A stretch of DNA of 64,000 nt from Prevotella sp. S7-1-8 (GTDB lineage Bacteria > Bacteroidota > Bacteroidia > Bacteroidales > Bacteroidaceae), in contig NZ_JRNC01000026.1 of the NCBI RefSeq assembly GCF_000758925.1, forward strand, positions 1 through 64,000, in the 5' to 3' direction. The stretch's first letter is position 1. Each line of letters opens with the position of its first letter. The position numbers were made by a program, and so were the translations under genes. The notes under the pieces are model-generated. The model saw only the letters and a program-made list of their open reading frames with translations. It searched no databases and had not been told where the DNA came from. Shown piece by piece: positions 34,767-45,020 of this stretch.

Positions 34767-35172
34767 GATTGGACGCGAACCAACAGGCGCCCTATGCGCC
34801 CAATTATTATTTTCGAGACACTGATGAAATCTTGACATGGACCGGTCATAAAAAAAATACAAGGTTTTTGAGTTTGTTTGCCATGCCAAAACATCAAGAT
34901 GGGGTCAATGATTTTGCCGCCAAAACAATGTGTGCGTTCATGCGTGGTTGCGTCTTGCCATCTTTAAGATTAATTCTGGGGCATATCGGAGATTCGCGCT
35001 TTCACCACCATCGGGATATGCCACGGCATGGCCATCGTGAAAACCGTATCGATTTTTACATGTGAAAAAAAAGCATAAAACGCGCGGCATGCCATGCAAG
35101 AAGAATACATTAATAATCAGACATAAAAAAGAAAAATAACGAGTTATTATTTGTTAGTTAACAAAGATTAGC
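34767..35172. other. intergenic stretch between dnaB and nadE
   Basis: I see no gene, RNA or clear terminator here. The last 120 bases are A+T-rich and lead into the nadE promoter. Confidence 0.5.
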
Positions 35173-35180
35173 TATATTTG
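35150..35180 (+). promoter_or_regulatory. complete Bacteroidetes-type promoter of nadE
   Basis: TTTG at 35150-35153 and TATATTTG at 35173-35180 are separated by 19 nt. This is the best match to the -33 TTTG / -7 TAnnTTTG pair in the window. The leader is about 85 nt. Confidence 0.7.
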
Positions 35181-35272
35181 CATGAAAGTTAATAACATAC
35201 ATACCCAAGATGCTCACTATGAGAACATAAACAACATCTTGTAACCTACGAAGCAACAAACGTGAAGGCATT

Positions 35273-37264
35273 ATGAAATATGGATTCATCAAAGTGGCAG
35301 CGGCCGTGCCAACAATCAAGGTGGCCGATTGTCAACAAAACGTGGTGGAAATAGAGTCGCTTATCGCCCAGGCCGAAGGTAAAGGAGTGGAGATAATCGT
35401 GTTTCCAGAACTGTGTATCACCGGCTATACCTGCCAGGATCTTTTCAGACAGCAATTCTTGTTGGACGCGGCAGAAAACGGCGTGATGCAGTTGCTCGAT
35501 TTCACGCGACACCTCAACATCATCTCTATCGTGGGACTGCCCGTCGTGGCCGGAGACCTGTTGCTAAACTGCGCGGTTGTGATGCAGAAAGGCAAAATAT
35601 TGGGCATCGTGCCCAAGACCTACCTGCCCAACTACAACGAGTTTTACGAGAAGCGTTGGTTTGCCTCCTCACAGGTGTTGCGCCCCACCACCCTGCACTT
35701 CGCGGGCAGCGTAATCAGGGTGTCATCAGACCCACAACTGTTTCGCACATGCGACGGAGCGGTGTTTGGCGTGGAACTTTGCGAGGATGTGTGGGCGCCG
35801 GCGCCACCCAGCAACAACTTGGCCCTGGCGGGGGCCGAACTCATCTTCAACCTATCGGCAAGCACCGAGCAGGCTGGCAAGCACGCCTACCTAAAGAGCC
35901 TCGTGGCACAGCAGAGCGCGCGCACCATCACTGGATACGTGTACAGCAGCGCCGGATACGGAGAGAGCACACAAGACGTGGTCTTTGGCGGAACCGCCCT
36001 TATCTACGAGAACGGAACACCATTGGCCATTGGCAAGCGATTTGCCATTGAGAGCACCATGCAGGTGGCAGAGGTAGACGTGGAGCGACTACGCGGCGAG
36101 CGACGAAACAACACCACCTTCACAAACGCCCAACGAGTGATGATACGCGAGGAAGTGGACTTCATAGACATGGAGATGACATTGCCGCGAGAGTTCACCT
36201 TGGATCGCTATGTGGACCCGCATCCTTTCGTACCCAACACCCAGCACATGAAAAAAGCATGCGACGAGATCATGAACATCCAAATGATGGGATTGCAACA
36301 ACGGCTTAGGCACACTGGCTGCAAGACCGTAATTATCGGCGTGAGTGGCGGTTTGGATTCCACCATGGCACTCTTGGCCTGTGTCAAGGCATTTGACGAG
36401 CTGGGCCGAAACCGCAAAGACATCATTGGCGTGACAATGCCTGGGTTTGGCACCACAGGCCGCACATACAACAACGCCACGACATTGATGAGCCAATTGG
36501 GTATAACCACACGCGAGATAGACATAACCAAGAGCGTGACACAACATTTTGAGGACATTGGGCAAGACGCCAACGTGCACGACGCCACATACGAAAACGC
36601 ACAAGCTCGAGAGCGCACGCAGATATTAATGGATTTGGCCAACAAGATGAATGGATTGGTGATAGGCACTGGTGACCTGTCAGAGCTGGCGTTGGGCTGG
36701 ACTACTTACAACGGAGACCACATGTCCATGTACTCCCTGAACAGCTCCGTGCCCAAGACGCTGATGCAGCACCTTGTAAGCTACGTGGCCGAAACCATGG
36801 ACGAGAAAACGGCTCGCACGCTACGAGACATCGTGGAAACCCCAATATCGCCGGAACTGACACCGGCCGACAACGAGGGCAACATTAAACAAAAAACAGA
36901 GAATATTGTGGGGCCCTACGAGTTGCACGACTTCTTCTTGTTCTATTTCTTACGCTATGGCTTCGGCCCTCGCAAAATATACATGCTGGCGTGCAAGGCA
37001 TTTGGCAACCAAGCCGCAACGAAAGACCAGCCCGATGCCGGCCGCGTACTTGCCACCCACTATGACGAGGAAACCATAGCGCACTGGATGCAGGTGTTTT
37101 TCCGCCGGTTCTTCAGCCAGCAGTTCAAGCGTTCCTGCCTGCCCGATGGTCCAAAAGTTGGCTCGGTGAGCCTCAGCCCCCGTGGCGACTGGCGCATGCC
37201 TTCAGACGCAGTCTCAACCATGTGGCTGCGCGAAGTGGAAAACTTGGGCAAAAACACGAAATAG
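35273..37264 (+). CDS. nadE: glutamine-dependent NAD+ synthetase
   Basis: This 663-aa bifunctional enzyme amidates nicotinate adenine dinucleotide to NAD+ using glutamine. The N-terminal nitrilase-type glutaminase shows FPELCITGYTCQDLF (Glu), PKTYLPNYNEFYEKRWF (Lys) and GVELCEDVWAPAPPS (Cys). The C-terminal synthetase has the PP-loop GVSGGLDSTMALLA near residue 361 and TGDLSELALGWTTYNGDHM. The two-domain length fits the glutamine-dependent class. It is a single gene with a strong promoter. Confidence 0.96.
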   Translation: MKYGFIKVAAAVPTIKVADCQQNVVEIESLIAQAEGKGVEIIVFPELCITGYTCQDLFRQQFLLDAAENGVMQLLDFTRHLNIISIVGLPVVAGDLLLNCAVVMQKGKILGIVPKTYLPNYNEFYEKRWFASSQVLRPTTLHFAGSVIRVSSDPQLFRTCDGAVFGVELCEDVWAPAPPSNNLALAGAELIFNLSASTEQAGKHAYLKSLVAQQSARTITGYVYSSAGYGESTQDVVFGGTALIYENGTPLAIGKRFAIESTMQVAEVDVERLRGERRNNTTFTNAQRVMIREEVDFIDMEMTLPREFTLDRYVDPHPFVPNTQHMKKACDEIMNIQMMGLQQRLRHTGCKTVIIGVSGGLDSTMALLACVKAFDELGRNRKDIIGVTMPGFGTTGRTYNNATTLMSQLGITTREIDITKSVTQHFEDIGQDANVHDATYENAQARERTQILMDLANKMNGLVIGTGDLSELALGWTTYNGDHMSMYSLNSSVPKTLMQHLVSYVAETMDEKTARTLRDIVETPISPELTPADNEGNIKQKTENIVGPYELHDFFLFYFLRYGFGPRKIYMLACKAFGNQAATKDQPDAGRVLATHYDEETIAHWMQVFFRRFFSQQFKRSCLPDGPKVGSVSLSPRGDWRMPSDAVSTMWLREVENLGKNTK

Positions 37265-37448
37265 CACAACTATGCAAAAAATCTGCCAATAGTGGCATGG
37301 ACTACAGCGCGTCACGACCCTTTTATTTAAATGGGTTGCTTGTTGGCGAAAACAGTCATGTTCTTTTGTTTCAACAACGAATTGAACAAATGAAGCGAAT
37401 CTGATTGTCGGGATCAATGAACGCGGCGTTCACTGTCTTGCTCAGTCC

Positions 37449-37506
37449 ATTCGTTTCAGTTGTTTCATTCGTTGCTCAGCGATATTGCCTTAAATGAAAG
37501 AGCCGT
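37449..37506 (+). repeat. short repeat, left of the A+T-rich gene
   Basis: This copy shares TTTCATTCG and, after a variable middle, TTAAATGAAAGAGCCGT with the copy at 39594-39656. Only the right arm of the inverted repeat is well kept. The rest of 37265-37724 contains the promoter box below and no gene I recognise. Confidence 0.55.
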
Positions 37507-37558
37507 ATGGAAACATTAAAAGATATTGCGGTTTTAACTTGCAGCCGAACAAAAACAG

Positions 37559-37566
37559 TACCTTTG
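37559..37566 (+). promoter_or_regulatory. -7 box TACCTTTG upstream of the phosphoethanolamine transferase-like gene
   Basis: TACCTTTG followed by C fits TAnnTTTG. The distance to the ATG at 37725 is about 158 nt, so the 5' leader would be long. Confidence 0.45.
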
Positions 37567-37724
37567 CGGCACATTGCACATCAGACGGAGCGACTATAAA
37601 AAAGGCAATCTCAAAACTTCAAATCGATGACAAAAAAGCATAAACAAAACATTCACACCTAAGACATACCCTGCCACATAATAAAGAGAGCCGGAATGTG
37701 TTTTTATCATCCTTATTATAATCA

Positions 37725-39494
37725 ATGAAAGAAAAATTTTTACGAGCCATTCTTAAATTCGGGAACTTCATACTTGATGAATTTCCATTTATTGTTATTT
37801 TCACTTCGTGTTTAGTCTTTAACACGCTGAAAGATTCATTATTAAACTGGGAGGGGGCTTCTAATTTAAAATATTACAGCCTCGCTTTCTTACTATCTGT
37901 CATATTTTCTTATATTGCAAGGAAGCATAAAATCATTAAAGTCCTGTTTTATTTGATAATAATTGCCATCTTTGCGGTTAACATGTTCCTTTGGAGGGTT
38001 GTTGGAACGCAAATCTCCCCTCTTATCTTCCAGCTAATTGCAGAAACCAACGGAAGAGAATCTGCCGAATTTATCAATGCCTTCGCATTTTCCAAAGGAG
38101 CTTTCATAACTTATATTTCTGTTACACTCCTCATAGTTTTAATCATATTTCTTGAAAAGAAATGGAAAAAGATAAAAGAAAAAGAATGGTTACAAAAAAG
38201 ATATACAACCACCATACTTGGCAGTCTTTCAGCTTTCTTGGTTTTAACAGGAATATACAACACCAAAATATATTATACGTTGTGTCAATGTCAGACTTAT
38301 GCGGATTTTGAAAAATGGGTAACAGAAAACCTTCCATTCCCCATGGATTCGTTTACGTCGATTGTTTATTGTACCCATGCTCTCAACGCAACTAAAAATG
38401 AAATAAAAACAGCTGTAAATTTAGCCAAAGACACTTACCGTCAGCCTGTAACTGATGAAATAAACGATTCTATAAATATTATTTATATACTTGGAGAATC
38501 TTTCATAAAATCACACGCCTCACTTTATGGATATAAATTGAAGACAACTCCATTCATGGACGCAGAGCAAAAAAAAGGTAACCTTGTGGCATTTAGTGAT
38601 GTCGTGGCGCCATTTAATTCGACGACCTTAGTAGAGAAAAACACATTTTGTTGTAATAGCTTAAGCGACGGCGAAGAATGGTGCCAAACTCCTTATTTCC
38701 CCATTCTTTTTAAAAAAGCAGGTTATCAAGTTACAATGTGGGACATTCAAAGAGATTATAACAAAAATGCGTTCTATACCTTCTCGGTTAATTCTTTTAT
38801 CTATAATAAAGAAATACAAAAGTACGCATACTCTTACACGTCGGATAAAAATTTCTTGTACGATGGCGAATTGGTAGATGATTTCTTTAAGAGCAAAGCA
38901 AGCAGATTAGAAAAGAAAAACCTTTTGATTTTCCATCTTTTAGGGCAACATGTCGGTGCGAGCGACAGGTATCCGCATACCAAATATTTCTCAAAATTCT
39001 CTTACAAGGATATAAATCGCGATGAAAGCTACATGACAAAAGATAAAAAGCAGGATGTCGCAGAATATGACAACGCTACCTCTTATAACGATTATGTCAT
39101 CAAGAAGATAGTTGAAAGGTATGCCGACAAGAACACCGTCATGATTTATTTCTCAGACCATGGAGACGAGATATACGATTACAGAGATTCAAAAGGAAGA
39201 AACGCAGGAAGTAGCGGAGTTACCCCCAACTTAGTAAAGTATCAATACGAAGTGCCTTTTGTCATTTGGTTCTCAAATCCGTTTATGGAAAAATACCCCA
39301 ATTTGGTTAAAAGCATAAGAGAATCAAAAGATAAACCATTCATGACTGACAATGTTTGTCAGATTTTATTCCACATCGTAGGAATGAGAACAAAATGGTA
39401 TAAAGCAGACAGAGACCTGATAAGTCCACGTTACGTTGCAAAAAAACGAATGATTGTAGGCAAAGATTATGACAAGTTTGTAAAAAACAGATAA
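37725..39494 (+). CDS. phosphoethanolamine transferase-like protein (EptA/sulfatase family)
   Basis: This 589-aa inner-membrane enzyme resembles lipid A or glycan phosphoethanolamine transferases. The N-terminal 170 residues form about five membrane helices. The periplasmic sulfatase-type domain follows: IIYILGESFIKSHASLYGY binds metal, APFNSTTLVEKNTF carries the likely nucleophile Thr, HLLGQHVGASDRYP and YFSDHGDEIYDYR complete the metal site. Transfer from phosphatidylethanolamine is the family reaction. The acceptor is not known. The gene is visibly A+T-rich and uses Lys/Ile/Asn codons unlike its neighbours, which suggests horizontal acquisition. Short repeats flank it. Confidence 0.88.
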   Translation: MKEKFLRAILKFGNFILDEFPFIVIFTSCLVFNTLKDSLLNWEGASNLKYYSLAFLLSVIFSYIARKHKIIKVLFYLIIIAIFAVNMFLWRVVGTQISPLIFQLIAETNGRESAEFINAFAFSKGAFITYISVTLLIVLIIFLEKKWKKIKEKEWLQKRYTTTILGSLSAFLVLTGIYNTKIYYTLCQCQTYADFEKWVTENLPFPMDSFTSIVYCTHALNATKNEIKTAVNLAKDTYRQPVTDEINDSINIIYILGESFIKSHASLYGYKLKTTPFMDAEQKKGNLVAFSDVVAPFNSTTLVEKNTFCCNSLSDGEEWCQTPYFPILFKKAGYQVTMWDIQRDYNKNAFYTFSVNSFIYNKEIQKYAYSYTSDKNFLYDGELVDDFFKSKASRLEKKNLLIFHLLGQHVGASDRYPHTKYFSKFSYKDINRDESYMTKDKKQDVAEYDNATSYNDYVIKKIVERYADKNTVMIYFSDHGDEIYDYRDSKGRNAGSSGVTPNLVKYQYEVPFVIWFSNPFMEKYPNLVKSIRESKDKPFMTDNVCQILFHIVGMRTKWYKADRDLISPRYVAKKRMIVGKDYDKFVKNR

Positions 39495-39593
39495 AAGTAT
39501 GGCAATATCAGAAACCTATAATACCTCTGCGCCTAACGATGGAATTGTATCTTTTGGAAGTATTAACAGGTCAAAAAAAACATTGCCATGCAC

Positions 39594-39656
39594 CACGGCT
39601 CTTTCATTCGCTTCATTCATCGTTCAACAACATCGCCCTTAAATGAAAGAGCCGTG
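39594..39656 (+). repeat. 63-bp element with perfect 15-bp terminal inverted repeat
   Basis: CACGGCTCTTTCATT (39594-39608) and AATGAAAGAGCCGTG (39642-39656) are exact reverse complements around a 33-nt centre containing CATTCATCGTTCAAC. It could be a terminator-like dyad for the preceding gene, but the T-run is missing. The match to the copy at 37449-37506 argues for a small mobile or structural repeat. Confidence 0.65.
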
Positions 39657-39941
39657 ACAGTACACAAACACAGAAATCCATTGAAAGAGAGGAAAGCAGG
39701 CGGTTGGATTGGCATGAGAAATCCAACTTGCCTGACTTTTTCGACACCCCCAAGCAGCTCCATAGTCCCCCTGCAACACCATGCGTCCTCTCCTCCATGA
39801 TTTATTTATGAAGCTACATTTTAATAAGGTATAAATCAACATATTTTTATTTTTATATTATTTATTGCGAGTTTTTGGTGATTCATGCGAAAAATGTTCA
39901 TATTTTAATAATTTTGTAACATTCGAAAGAATCTTTTTTAT

Positions 39942-39949
39942 TAATTTTG
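39942..39949 (+). promoter_or_regulatory. -7 box TAATTTTG of the Oar-like receptor operon
   Basis: TAATTTTG followed by C, 61 nt before the ATG at 40011, at the end of a very A+T-rich stretch (39820-39945). Confidence 0.6.
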
Positions 39950-40010
39950 CACTCACAAGGTATTATTGGGAAATACCTCAACATTATTTAATTTAAAATT
40001 TATAAATCTT

Positions 40011-43000
40011 ATGCAGAAGAGATTGTTATTTCTGGTGGCAATGGTATTGATGTTCACCACATCGGCCATGGCGCAGATCACAACATCCGGTATTAATGGC
40101 AAGGTTACGGCCGATAACGAAGGTGTAATCGGCGCTACCGTTGAGGCCGTGCACACACCGTCGGGCACGCGATACATGGCCGTCACCAATACCAAAGGTA
40201 TGTTTACCATCAACGGTATGCGCGTGGGCGGCCCGTACGAAGTGAAAATATCGTACATCGGCTATCAAACCAAAGAAGTGAAGGACATTACGCTCCAGTT
40301 GGCACAAACGTACAGGCTGAACGTGTCACTCACAGAAGACGCAAAGCAGCTCGGCGAGGTGGTGATTTCGGCTAAGGGCACCAAGTTTACCACAGAGAAG
40401 ACAGGCGCCTCGACCAACATCTCAAACACGATGATGCAAAACATGCCCACCGTGAGCCGTAGCATTACCGACTTCACGCGGCTTTCACCTTATGGCGGCA
40501 ACGGCATGAGCTTCGGCGGAACGGATGGTCGCACGGCGAACTTCACCGTGGATGGAGCCGACTTTAACAACAACTTCGGCCTGTCGAGCGCACTGCCCGG
40601 TGGCGGCAATCCCATCTCCATCGACGCCATTGAGGAGATGCAAGTGGTGGTATCGCCGTTTGACGTGCGACAAACCAACTTTATAGGTGGCGGCGTGAAC
40701 GCCATTACCAAGTCTGGTACCAACACGTTCAAAGGCACAGCCTATACCTATCACCGCAATGAGCAAATGCGTGGCGACGCCATCAATAACACCCAGATAC
40801 TCGGCGCAAGGGAGAAAGACCGCAGCACCACTTATGGTTTCACGCTTGGCGGCCCCATTATGAAAGACAAACTCTTCTTCTTCCTCAATGGAGAAATGGT
40901 TGAAACACCCAAGGTGGCCAATCGCTGGCGAGCCTCTGAAAATGGCGTTATGGACGCAGACAACTATCAGTCGCGCACCACGGTGAAAGATTTGGAGACC
41001 GTTTCCAAATTTGTGAAAGACAAATACGGCTACGACACAGGGTCATACAGTAGTTTTCCGGGCGAAGAATCAAACTATAAAATTTTGGCTCGATTGGACT
41101 GGAATATCAACACCATGAACCACTTGGCCCTGCGTTACAACTACACCAAGAACCGTCAATGGAGCGCACCCAACGCATCCTCGATGGATGGAGGCTCGAG
41201 ATCGCCCTACGCCCGACTCTCACAATATGCCATGTCATTCGCCAATACAATGTATGCAAAAGACGGTATCGTAAAAACCATATCGTTAGACCTGAACAGC
41301 AGAATTAACAACAACCTCTCCAACCAATTTCTCGCAACTTACTCCAAACTCGATGACGTACGCTATTCCAACTCGTCGGAGTTCCCATTCATTGACATAC
41401 TTGATGGCAAGGGCGTGAACTATATGGCTTTGGGGTACGAGCTCTTTACATGGAACAACGCGGTACACAACAACGTCTGGAACGCAAAAGACGATATTAC
41501 CTATTACACTGGCAACCACAAGATCATGGCCGGATTGAGCTACGAGCATCAAATGGCCGACAACCAATACATGCGTAGCGGAACTGGCTACTACCGTTAT
41601 AAAACATTGGATGATTTCTTGAATGGCGCCGCTCCCGAGATCGTGAACCTTACATATGGATACAATGGCGAATCTTCGCCAGCGGCACGTGTTATCTATA
41701 ACAAGTTGGGCGTATACGTGCAAGACGAATGGCAAGCCACCGACAAGTTCAAACTGACCTACGGCCTGCGCATGGACGGCATGTTCTTTGACAACTCCAA
41801 CCTGATGACCAACAATGCCATCAAGAAACTTGACTACTTTGGTCAGCACATTGATACCGGCAAATGGCCTGATAACAACGTGACGCTATCCCCGCGCGTA
41901 GGTTTCACCTATGACGTGCTCGGCAACGAGCGCTTGAAAGTGCGTGGCGGTACGGGCTTGTTCTGCGGTCGCCTGCCCTTGGTGTTCTTCACCAACATGC
42001 CAACCAACAGCGGCATGGTACAATACCAAGCTCAAATCAACGCTGCCGAGGCCAAGAAAATGGGCTTCAGCATGGACACTTTCGCTGGCGGATTGGTAAC
42101 AGACGCCAATGGCAAGCCCACTGTCGCAGCGCTACAGGGCAAACTTAAAGAATTGGGCTATCCCATGACAATAGACCCAACAAAAGGTACCGTGCCTCGC
42201 TCCATATGCGGCGTCAACCCAAAATTCAAGATGCCGCAGATTTGGAAAACCTCGTTGGCTGTCGATTACGCCATCCCCGTGTCATTCCCATTGAACGTGA
42301 CGGTAGAGGGCATTCTCAACAAAAATATCTACTCCGCCGTATTAAGAGACTGGAGCGTTCCCTATGTGGGTGGCTTCGCACGCTTCAATGGCGCGGACAA
42401 CCGCCCTATCTACCCTGTTGGTTTTGCCGTGAACAGCCCCGCATACATGCTCGAGAATACACAAAAAGGATATGGATGGATGTTTAACCTGAGCGTGAAC
42501 GCACGTCCATTCGATTGGATGGAACTTATGATGGCCTACACACACACGGCTGCCAAAGAGTTAACGAGCCTGCCAGGAGCCAACGCGTCATCAGTGTTGA
42601 ACTATATGTCCACGGTGACCGGACCTAACTTCGTGAGACTGCACAACGCACAAGACGTGACACCCGATCGCCTAATCGCTTCGCTTAACATAAACGACAA
42701 GAGTGGAAACCATTACAGCTTCATTTACGAGGGTCGACGCGGCACATACAACTACTCGTTCATGACAGTGAACGACATGAACGGTGACGGATACAACTAT
42801 GACGCCATTTACATCCCAACAGACCAGCAAGTGGCTGACAAACAGTTCCGTTTTGTATCTGAAGACGACAAGACCCGTTTCATGGACTACGTTCATAACA
42901 ATAGCTATCTGAAAAATCACCAGGGCGAATATACTGAGGCATACAGCTTATACTCTCCATGGGTTCACCGTATCGATCTCGGTTACAAGCACGATTTCAA

Positions 43001-43277
43001 GGTAAATGTAGGACAAACCAAGCACTTGCTGCAGCTCAGCTTTGACATGAAAAACGTGCTCAACTTCTTCAACTCAAGTTGGGGCGTGGCCAAAATTTTC
43101 AATCCTGAAATCGCGGGCGACCCACGTATATTGAAGTACGAGGGCGTGGATGCCGATGGCTATGCCACATTCTCCACTCCCACTGCCATAAATAAAAATG
43201 CTAAGACATGGGCTCCCAACCATAATCTCGGCCAATGCTGGTACGCATCTGTGGGTATTAAGTACATGTTCAACTAA
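40011..43277 (+). CDS. Oar-like TonB-dependent outer-membrane receptor
   Basis: This 1088-aa protein has a signal peptide (LLFLVAMVLMFTTSAMAQ), a carboxypeptidase-regulatory-like domain at about 24-105 (INGKVTADNEGVIGATVEAV, then YIGYQTKEVKDITL), a plug at about 115-230 (NFTVDGADFNNNFG, AIEEMQVVVSPFDVRQTNF) and a long beta-barrel. The Oar type is indicated by GGGVNAITKSGTNTFKGTAY and the length. It imports or exports a large substrate using TonB energy. No SusD partner follows. The next gene encodes a BACON/OB lipoprotein 17 nt downstream. Start ATG 40011 directly precedes the signal peptide. Confidence 0.93.
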   Translation: MQKRLLFLVAMVLMFTTSAMAQITTSGINGKVTADNEGVIGATVEAVHTPSGTRYMAVTNTKGMFTINGMRVGGPYEVKISYIGYQTKEVKDITLQLAQTYRLNVSLTEDAKQLGEVVISAKGTKFTTEKTGASTNISNTMMQNMPTVSRSITDFTRLSPYGGNGMSFGGTDGRTANFTVDGADFNNNFGLSSALPGGGNPISIDAIEEMQVVVSPFDVRQTNFIGGGVNAITKSGTNTFKGTAYTYHRNEQMRGDAINNTQILGAREKDRSTTYGFTLGGPIMKDKLFFFLNGEMVETPKVANRWRASENGVMDADNYQSRTTVKDLETVSKFVKDKYGYDTGSYSSFPGEESNYKILARLDWNINTMNHLALRYNYTKNRQWSAPNASSMDGGSRSPYARLSQYAMSFANTMYAKDGIVKTISLDLNSRINNNLSNQFLATYSKLDDVRYSNSSEFPFIDILDGKGVNYMALGYELFTWNNAVHNNVWNAKDDITYYTGNHKIMAGLSYEHQMADNQYMRSGTGYYRYKTLDDFLNGAAPEIVNLTYGYNGESSPAARVIYNKLGVYVQDEWQATDKFKLTYGLRMDGMFFDNSNLMTNNAIKKLDYFGQHIDTGKWPDNNVTLSPRVGFTYDVLGNERLKVRGGTGLFCGRLPLVFFTNMPTNSGMVQYQAQINAAEAKKMGFSMDTFAGGLVTDANGKPTVAALQGKLKELGYPMTIDPTKGTVPRSICGVNPKFKMPQIWKTSLAVDYAIPVSFPLNVTVEGILNKNIYSAVLRDWSVPYVGGFARFNGADNRPIYPVGFAVNSPAYMLENTQKGYGWMFNLSVNARPFDWMELMMAYTHTAAKELTSLPGANASSVLNYMSTVTGPNFVRLHNAQDVTPDRLIASLNINDKSGNHYSFIYEGRRGTYNYSFMTVNDMNGDGYNYDAIYIPTDQQVADKQFRFVSEDDKTRFMDYVHNNSYLKNHQGEYTEAYSLYSPWVHRIDLGYKHDFKVNVGQTKHLLQLSFDMKNVLNFFNSSWGVAKIFNPEIAGDPRILKYEGVDADGYATFSTPTAINKNAKTWAPNHNLGQCWYASVGIKYMFN

Positions 43278-43294
43278 TAAAACGCCAAATTAAC

Positions 43295-44797
43295 ATGAAA
43301 TTAAAATATATCATACCGTCATTTGTGGCCCTGCTCATCCTGATAGCAGGATGCAACGATGTGGACTATAACTTTGGGCTGTCAAAGGTTCAGCTCTCAA
43401 CTTCTTACGTGACTATTCCGCAGGACGGTGGCTCCACAACTATCACCATCAATGCCAACGACGAGTGGAGCATTGACACAACTGGCACCACCAAATGGCT
43501 AAACGTGTCGCCCATTAAAGGAAGCGCTGGCAAAACAAAGGTTACTTTCACCTCGCCCAAATCTTTGGACGGGCACCTCGCTGACTTGATTGTCACATGT
43601 GGAGACCAGAAGCAACACCTGAATGTGATGCAAGGATTGCCCAAGCCCAAGCCAGCCACATGCAACGAGGTTAACACCGGTATTGATGGCAAAACCTATA
43701 TGGTAACTGGTGTTGTCGGTAAAATAGAGAATGAGGAATGGGGTAACTACTGGCTCAAGGATGCCACAGGCAGCCTTTACATATATGGCACATTGAATAA
43801 AAAAGCCGAACGAAGGAAGTTTAAAACACTTGGAATAGAATCTGGAGACGAAATCACGGTGCAAGGCCAGAGGGGCACTTACAAAGGCGTGCCACAATTA
43901 AAAGAGGTTATGGTCGTGAAGATCAACAAATCCCTAATCAAAGTTGACTCCGTCAAGAACGCCCAACTGCCATTGGAGGGCGGAGAATTTGTGGCATACA
44001 TCACTTGCAAAGGTCTGGGCGTATCGGTTGACATACCTAATGACGCCAAGCAATGGCTTTCCATATCGTCTATCAAGACCAAGGGCAAGAACGCGGTGGT
44101 GACATTCAAGGCAGCCGCAAACACTGGTGGCGACCGAAAGACATCCATCACTTTCCATACCACGGATGGGAAAAAAGATTATGTATCGGAAGCCATGCTT
44201 ACGCAAAAGGGCGTCATCGTTCCCGCAACCATAGCCGAATTTCTTGCCGCCAAAGTAGGTGACAAGCAATATCGGGTGTCGGGCATCATCACAAAAGTCG
44301 TTAATACCAAGTACGGTAACTTCTACATCAAGGACTTTTCTGGCGAGACCTTTGTTTACGGATTAGCCAACTTTGTCAAAAAAGGCTACAAAGAGGGCGA
44401 CATCGTCACCTTGGTGGGTAAACGATCGGAGCACAATGGCAAAGCCCAAATGAAAGGCGCCGTCGCGGAGAAGCATGTGGCGGTTGGCAATGCCACTGTC
44501 GCCGAACTATTGGCCAAGGCGGACAATAACGCGTCTTACTTCAAGGTGACGGGCAAAATCACCAAAATTGCCAATCCCGACTATGGCAACATGACCATCA
44601 AAGACGAGACTGGCGAGATATTCCTTTATGGCCTACTACCCTACTTTGGCGCTACAGGCGACGCGCGTAAAGGTTTGGTTAAAAAAGCAGGACTGAAAGA
44701 AGGCGACGCGCTCACCGTAATCGGCTATAAGACATCGCACAATGACAAGCCACAACTTGGCGGTAGCGTATACGTAAGCCACAAGGCTTCAGAATAA
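43295..44797 (+). CDS. lipoprotein with BACON-like and three OB-like domains
   Basis: This 500-aa lipoprotein has a lipobox ILIAGC with Cys20. Residues about 30-112 and 210-305 are BACON-like (TIPQDGGSTTITINANDEWS, then LPLEGGEFVAYITCKGLGVS). Three related modules lie at about 115-210, 308-392 and 395-497. Each reads roughly 'Y-x-V-T-G-x-I-x-K-I...WGNYWLKDATG-x-Y-I-Y-G...GDxVTVxGxRxxYxGxxQL', the pattern of OB-fold domains found in exported nucleic-acid-associated proteins. It is co-transcribed with the Oar-like receptor and probably works with it at the cell surface. The ligand is unknown. Confidence 0.82.
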   Translation: MKLKYIIPSFVALLILIAGCNDVDYNFGLSKVQLSTSYVTIPQDGGSTTITINANDEWSIDTTGTTKWLNVSPIKGSAGKTKVTFTSPKSLDGHLADLIVTCGDQKQHLNVMQGLPKPKPATCNEVNTGIDGKTYMVTGVVGKIENEEWGNYWLKDATGSLYIYGTLNKKAERRKFKTLGIESGDEITVQGQRGTYKGVPQLKEVMVVKINKSLIKVDSVKNAQLPLEGGEFVAYITCKGLGVSVDIPNDAKQWLSISSIKTKGKNAVVTFKAAANTGGDRKTSITFHTTDGKKDYVSEAMLTQKGVIVPATIAEFLAAKVGDKQYRVSGIITKVVNTKYGNFYIKDFSGETFVYGLANFVKKGYKEGDIVTLVGKRSEHNGKAQMKGAVAEKHVAVGNATVAELLAKADNNASYFKVTGKITKIANPDYGNMTIKDETGEIFLYGLLPYFGATGDARKGLVKKAGLKEGDALTVIGYKTSHNDKPQLGGSVYVSHKASE

Positions 44798-44820
44798 ATT
44801 CAAGAAACGCAAAATCAATG

Positions 44821-44858
44821 GGGCATGTCAAAATTGTTGACATGCCCCTTTTGTTTTT
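44821..44858 (+). terminator. intrinsic terminator of the Oar-lipoprotein operon
   Basis: GGGCATGTCA/TGACATGCCC, a 10-bp stem with a 7-nt loop, followed by CTTTTGTTTTT. It starts 24 nt after the stop codon. Confidence 0.9.
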
Positions 44859-45020
44859 AAGTGTAAACAATAGCCTCGGTTCGAGCCAAGCCCATCACAA
44901 CCTTGACAAATCAGGCGTAATGTTCCTTGTCAGGGTCACGCGCGTGACAATACGTCCACCTCTATCATGAGGGGGGGCAAGATCAATATAAAAGATATTG
45001 CTTAATACAACGCCAACAGT

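Noticed and set aside
44876-44892. CGGTTCGAGCC resembling a tRNA T-loop
   Set aside because: The flanking bases do not form a cloverleaf. The match is a short palindrome only.
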